Shown here: in pieces, positions 58,901 to 64,000 of the stretch
Numbering within the stretch: the first letter of the stretch is position 1
Layout of the letters: each line of letters begins with the position of its first letter
Assembly: GCA_032209605.1 (NCBI GenBank)
Contig: JASFXZ010000016.1
Location: 8,060,001-8,124,000, forward strand
Source: Mactromeris polynyma
Lineage: Eukaryota > Mollusca > Bivalvia > Venerida > Mactridae
Direction of reading: 5' to 3'
Length of the DNA: 64,000 nt
The notes under the pieces: model-generated
Told to the model about the DNA's origin: nothing
Databases searched by the model: none
Seen by the model: the letters and a program-made list of their open reading frames with translations, nothing else
Program-made: the position numbers and the translations under genes

Positions 58901-61830
58901 GTTCATATCTCTCTTTGTGTGGTCGATAACATAACTGCTGTAGTGGCACTCCGCAAAACTTGGTGCTTCTATACGACTGTCAGTTGACCTAACTAGTGCT
59001 CCTGCAGTACTGCTTCTATACAATTGTCAGTTGACCTAACTAGTGCTCCTGCAGTACTGCTTCTATACGACTGTCAGTTGACCTAACTAGTGCTCCTGCA
59101 GTACTGCTTCTATACAACTGTCAGTTGACCTAACTAGTGCTCCTGCAGTACTGCTTCTATACAACTGTCAGTTGACCTAACTAGTGCTCCTGCAGTACTG
59201 CTTCTATACGACTGTCAGTTGACCTAACTAGTGCTCCTGCAGTACTGCTTCTATACGACTGTCAGTTGACCTAACTAGTGCTCCTGCAGTACTGCTTCTA
59301 TACGACTGTCAGTTGACCTAACTAGTGCTCCTGCAGTACTGCTTCTATACAACTGTCAGTTGACCTAACTAGTGCTCATGCAGTACTGCTTCTATACGAC
59401 TGTCAGTTGACCTAACTAGTGCTCCTGCAGTACTGCTTCTATACAACTGTCAGTTGACCTAACTAGTGCTCATGCAGTACTGCTTCTATACGACTGTCAG
59501 TTGACCTAACTAGTGCTCCTGCAGTACTGCTTCTATACAACTGTCAGTTGACCTAACTAGTGCTCATGCAGTACTGCTTCTATACAACTGTCAGTTGACC
59601 TAACTAGTGCTCCTGCAGTACTGCTTCTATACAACTGTCAGTTGACCTAACTAGTGCTCATGCAGTACTGCTTCTATACAACTGTCAGTTGACCTAACTA
59701 GTGCTCATGCAGTACTGCTTCTATACAATGTCAGTTGACCTAACTAGTGCTCCTGCAGTACTGCTTCTATACAACTGTCAGTTGACCTAACTAGTGCTCC
59801 TGCAGTACTGCTTCTATACAACTGTCAGTTGACTAACTAGTGCTCCTGCAGTACTGCTTCTATACAATGTCAGTTGACCTAACTAGTGCTCCTGCAGTAC
59901 TGCTTCTATACAACTGTCAGTTGACCAAACTAGTGCTCCTGCAGTACTGCTTCTATACGACTGTCAGTTGACCAAACTAGTGCTCCTGCAGTACTGCTTC
60001 TATACGACTGTCAGTTGACCTAACTAGTGCTCCTGCAGTACTGCTTCTATACGACTGTCAGTTGACCAAACTAGTGCTCCTGCAGTACTGCTTCTATACG
60101 ACTGTCAGTTGACCTAACTAGTGCTCATGCAGTACTGCTTCTATACGACTGTCAGTTGACCTAACTAGTGCTCCTGCAGTACTGCTTCTATACAACTGTC
60201 AGTTGACCTAACTAGTGCTCATGCAGTACTGCTTCTATACAACTGTCAGTTGACCTAACTAGTGCTCCTGCAGTACTGCTTCTATACAACTGTCAGTTGA
60301 CCTAACTAGTGCTCATGCAGTACTGCTTCTATACAACTGTCAGTTGACCTAACTAGTGCTCATGCAGTACTGCTTCTATACAATGTCAGTTGACCTAACT
60401 AGTGCTCCTGCAGTACTGCTTCTATACAACTGTCAGTTGACCTAACTAGTGCTCCTGCAGTACTGCTTCTATACGACTGTCAGTTGACCAAACTAGTGCT
60501 CCTGCAGTACTGCTTCTATACGACTGTCAGTTGACCTAACTAGTGCTCCTGCAGTACTGCTTCTATACAACTGTCAGTTGACCTAACTAGTGCTCCTGCA
60601 GTACTGCTTCTATACAACTATCAGTTGACCTAACTAGTGCTCCTGCAGTACTTCTTCTATACGACTGTCAGTTGACCTAACTAGTGCTCCTGCAGTACTG
60701 CTTCTATACGACTGTCAGTTGACCAAACTAGTGCTCCTGCAGTACTGCTTCTATACGACTGTCAGTTGACCAAACTAGTGCTCATGCAGTACTGCTTCTA
60801 TACGACTGTCAGTTGACCTAACTAGTGCTCCTGCAGTACTGCTTCTATACAACTGTCAGTTGACCTAACTAGTGCTCCTGCAGTACTGCTTCTATACAAC
60901 TGTCAGTTGACCTAACTAGTGCTCCTGCAGTACTGCTTCTATACGACTGTCAGTTGACCTAACTAGTGCTCCTGCAGTACTGCTTCTATACGACTGTCAG
61001 TTGACCAAACTAGTGCTCCTGCAGTACTGCTTCTATACGACTGTCAGTTGACCAAACTAGTGCTCCTGCAGTACTGCTTCTATACGACTGTCAGTTGACC
61101 AAACTAGTGCTCATGCAGTACTGCTTCTATACGACTGTCAGTTGACCTAACTAGTGCTCCTGCAGTACTAAGCTGCTCCCTCCATAAGCAACTGACAAAT
61201 TTTCCACAAAAATCATGAGTTCAGAGGTGGAGGACAAATGACTGTGGATGCATTATCTTCAGTCAAATTGTTACAGAAGAACATACGACTCGTCCAGGGT
61301 TCGAATCCACAACCTACAGATTAGCAGTTGATTGTTATACAGACTGAGCTAACCGGGTGTTCCAACTGTAACTCTTCATCTTCTTACTGTCAAAGTGTCT
61401 CCATTCAAACAGTTACTGCTTTTTCTGACAGTATTGACTGAAACTTATCATAATAAGTCAAGAGGTTATCAACTAGTCAATAAGTTTATCATCAGCTCTG
61501 ATCTGTATTTAAGTAGTTTTTGTGTCCGAACACAATTTGAGGCGGGAGGCAGCTAAATTTACTCGTCGGTCTGTCGGTCCCAAAAACTTGTGTCATTCCT
61601 ATCTCTTGAACCGTCAGACTTGCAGTCTTCAAACTTTATACGAATGTAAATATCGGTATGTGAAGTTATGCAACTGGGGTTTCTTATATATTGCAGGTTG
61701 TAAGCCTCCAAAAACTTTAAACAAGGAATACCAACAGGGAGCTGTTGCTTCTATGCTTATGAAGAACACTGGGCACTTCTCTGGTGTGTCATCCAAGTAC
61801 GATTTTGAGAAGAACGAATGGAAGAAATAA
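55933..61830 (+). CDS. COX4: Cytochrome c oxidase subunit IV, four coding exons, 214 aa
   Basis: COX4 is the largest nuclear-encoded subunit of respiratory complex IV in the mitochondrial inner membrane and takes part in its assembly and regulation. Coding exons: 55933-56140, 57106-57276, 57696-57827, 61697-61830; all join in phase 1. Residues 1-25 are a basic, Ser-rich, acid-free presequence (MLRNSSLSAISRVGK). Family marks follow: WKALSLAEKKQLYR at about 115-129, GEWKRV at 144-149, one membrane helix at about 150-169, LNKEYQQGAVASML and the ending SSKYDFEKNEWKK, which matches the animal COX4 C-terminus (KWDYEKNEWKK) almost exactly. It is longer than the 169-residue human COX4I1, mainly at the N-terminal side. 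Intron 3 is swollen to 3.9 kb by a 47-bp minisatellite. Confidence 0.93.
58540..58922. repeat. Direct duplication of about 175 bp in COX4 intron 3
   Basis: The segment from AGTGTTATAAATACATTTAT to CATATCTCTCTTTGTGT occurs at 58540-58715 and again at 58747-58922 with roughly 5% difference. A short TGACATTGCAAATTATTG word is also shared nearby (58056 and 58722). Confidence 0.85.
58963..61169 (+). repeat. Minisatellite, 47-bp unit, about 47 copies, COX4 intron 3
   Basis: The unit is TGCTCCTGCAGTACTGCTTC then TATACRACTGTCAGTTGACC and TAACTAG. Variant sites are R (G or A) and CCTGCAG versus CATGCAG. A few units lack one base (TACAATGTC, GTTGACTAAC). A 14-unit, 655-bp block appears twice. On the sense strand each unit reads CCTAACTAGTGCTCCTGCAG, resembling a branch site plus 3' splice site. 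Confidence 0.96.
61288..61362 (-). repeat. tRNA-like fragment in COX4 intron 3
   Basis: On the minus strand CGGTTAGCTCAGTCTG and GGATTCGAACCC look like A and B boxes, but the D stem is unpaired and the T stem is broken. It is probably a SINE head. Confidence 0.45.
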
Positions 61831-63302
61831 ATGTGTTGACAATCCTATATCCGAAAAAAGCTACAGACATTTGTGTTTATTTTGTTGTTAATAGTTATAG
61901 AAATTTTGCTCTCTTGTGATAACAATACGTTACCTCTTGTGAGAATATTTGTTCAGTTAACAGCAATCAGTATATAGAGTGAATATTGTGTATAAAGTAG
62001 GTTTGGAATTCGACATCTTTTCTTGGAGCTTGGAAGTACACAAAGAATTTTTGAATTATTATTTTTTAGCAGGGACAACACGGTAGCTAATGTCTTGTGT
62101 GTGCACTTAATGTTCTATATATTGAAAAATAAATGTGATAAATGATGAATATTTATTGAATTTTTTGTTTATTTATTTTCCAGAATATTCAATGTTTACT
62201 CGCTTGATCCTTACATGTCGAAGCAGCAGTATTTCTTTTGTGATCAACTTGAGTGGAATGAACAGGATAATAGGTTTTTTTGTAGAATTTGACTGCCTGT
62301 TTTCATTCAGAATGTTTTAAATAGAATACTATGTTCTGGTATTTATTATATTGAAAAACAGAAGTCTGCACAGTTTAGACCTTATTTAGTGAGAAAATAT
62401 GACTTGGTCTAGATTTAAACTGCTGTCTCAACTATCCACAAATGGTCTTCATGTGCTCAACAGACTGAATTACTAGGCAAGATATCAAGTATAGCAATGT
62501 TGAAGCAGCCACAGGAGATTGTCATGAGTTCTCTCCCTTTATCCCTTCTAGAGTTCTCTCTCCTTAGCCCTTCTATATGTACATGTATATATAGTACAAG
62601 GAGTCGAATGCTTTCACACCTGACCTCTTCAGGCGGCTGAAATCATGCTTCAAACATCAAAATATGTCTATGAAATGCAACAAATTCTAAGCATGAATCA
62701 TTAATCTTTCAAGTGACGCCTACTTTATGCAAATCGTTCCAAGTATTGGTGAAGTTTCTCCCAGAAAAAATACATGCTTGACAAAAGCCTTGTCAATTTG
62801 TTTTAACACCTGAAGACCTTGCTGATCCAGGCTTCTTTATATTTAAAAAAAAAGATCTAGCATCAGAGACATTGCAGCTAGCTATCCGTTTTGAGGCAAC
62901 CAAAATGCATAACATTCTCCTTATTTAAAGCGATAAACAAGCAAGTAATGTATGGATGGACGTGTATAAAACACAAATGCATAGAGTGATAAAATTCAGG
63001 TAATCCTCTGAAAATCAATATCCCCTTTCTGTTAAATTTTGATGTTTCTACACTTAATATTGTTGCAGAAGACATCGAAATAACACATTGAAATCACAGT
63101 AACTTGTGCTCCCAGTTGACTTTAATTTTGCTACAATCCTCCATGATATCTTGTACATATAATAAGCATTGGTTAAATGATATGGTGCACTGGTATTGAT
63201 TAATTTCAACATTAACTGGAACACAGATAGTGAAAATGAATCTTTCTCCTGATGAATATGTTCATTATGATCACTGACCAAAGATAAATTATTTTTACAA
63301 AG
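61831..63302 (+). other. COX4 3' UTR and following gene-free sequence
   Basis: The 3' UTR probably ends at the AATAAA at 62128. After that I see no exon-like signal up to 63302. Confidence 0.45.
62128..62133 (+). terminator. Poly(A) signal of COX4
   Basis: AATAAA lies about 298 bp past the stop, followed within 35 bp by T-rich sequence (TTTATTGAATTTTTTG). Confidence 0.55.
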
Positions 63303-64000
63303 ATCAAGTTGATATCAATGGAAACAAACAAGACTTGGACTATGCAAAACCAGTTAGTGGTAAGCCCAGTAATTGCCGATCAAATATTCTACTTAAACAG
63401 CATTTCGATGTGTGAACACAAAACAGGCCTGTCATCGTATCTATAGGCTGGTTTACTTGTTTTTCTTTCATCCCTGGGTTTTCACTGATATGACTGTATA
63501 CACCTGTTGTGGCTGAATACTAGTAGTTTATAGTTGCTTGGAAACAATGATTGCACAAATTTAGAGACAGTTGAACACAAAGACAGCTTCTAGAATTCTC
63601 GACAAATATACTATAAATATCCTCCGTTGTCTGGAAATGAGGAAGATTAAAAGTTACAAAATAAAGCATTCAATGTCATAGACACAACGGTTTGTACAGA
63701 CATGTGGTGATGTATATTGCGAGGGCTTTAACTTTGGTATAATAGTAAATTTGTGCATAAAGTTACACAACAAATGACGATATCTTCAGTTGTTACCAAG
63801 AAATACACATACTTAACAAAATGACAAGGAAAGTATTCTATACAAAAGAAAAGTGGTGAGAAACTAACAACCCTGGATTACAGGGGGAAGTAAATATTTT
63901 ATCTCTGAACAAGGATATGTACATGTTATTTTTGTGTTCAAGGTTATGTTGATGACGAGAATGTGCATGCATGGCTACTTGTGCGTTGCAAACAAATTTA
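63303..64000 (+). CDS. Two candidate exons of a gene running off the right edge
   Basis: Exon-like segments at 63303-63359 (acceptor TTTTTACAAAG, donor AGTG|GTAAGC) and 63943-64000 (acceptor TTTGTGTTCAAG, runs off the window) join in phase 1 into an open frame: QVDINGNKQDLDYAKPVSG followed by YVDDENVHAWLLVRC. The coding look and the phase match support a real gene, but I do not recognise the family and see no start. Confidence 0.35.

Overview
This window looks like nuclear DNA from a metazoan, most likely a bivalve mollusc. It is AT-rich, its genes are split by GT-AG introns of 0.5 to 4 kb, and it holds many tandem repeats, MITE-like elements and a 5'-truncated LINE. It also carries a tandem pair of secreted coiled-coil plus C1q-domain genes, a family greatly expanded in bivalves. 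I cannot name the species. Exon borders below were placed by eye from splice signals, phase continuity and protein similarity; no transcript was available.

Layout. 1-9 kb is mostly gene-free: MITE-like elements, a decayed THAP-domain fragment (2901-3076) and weak exon candidates. 9.36-17.5 kb (+) is a dysbindin gene (DTNBP1, BLOC-1 subunit) in eight coding exons. Two of its introns are filled by long minisatellites, and the last exon has an 81-bp coding repeat that ends in a suspicious in-frame TGA. 27.8-21.1 kb (-) is a five-exon gene for a 275-residue protein that I read as two tandem DUF1330-like (dimeric alpha/beta barrel) domains. It converges on dysbindin, with a 25-bp tandem array between them. 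28-41 kb is a repeat-rich, gene-poor stretch with a pogo-like MITE family, a tRNA-like sequence and a LINE reverse transcriptase remnant.

41.386-50.972 kb is a tandem segmental duplication with a unit of about 4.7-4.9 kb. Each unit carries one two-exon C1q gene on the minus strand. The duplication breakpoint lies inside the last exon of the next gene (237 residues, unknown function, 52.41-50.91 kb, -), so a 64-bp copy of that gene's 3' coding end is stranded between the two units. 52.4-55 kb holds two head-to-tail repeats and a tRNA-like fragment.

55.93-61.83 kb (+) is cytochrome c oxidase subunit IV (COX4). It has a probable non-coding first exon and an intron 3 dominated by a 2.2-kb array of a 47-bp unit. 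After COX4 there is little until two phase-compatible candidate exons at the right edge.

The main genes are unrelated by function (lysosome-related organelle biogenesis, an unknown enzyme-like fold, innate-immune-type lectins, mitochondrial respiration). The themes linking the window are structural: minisatellites inside introns whose sense strand repeats a 3' splice-site-like motif, and recent tandem duplication with later element insertions.
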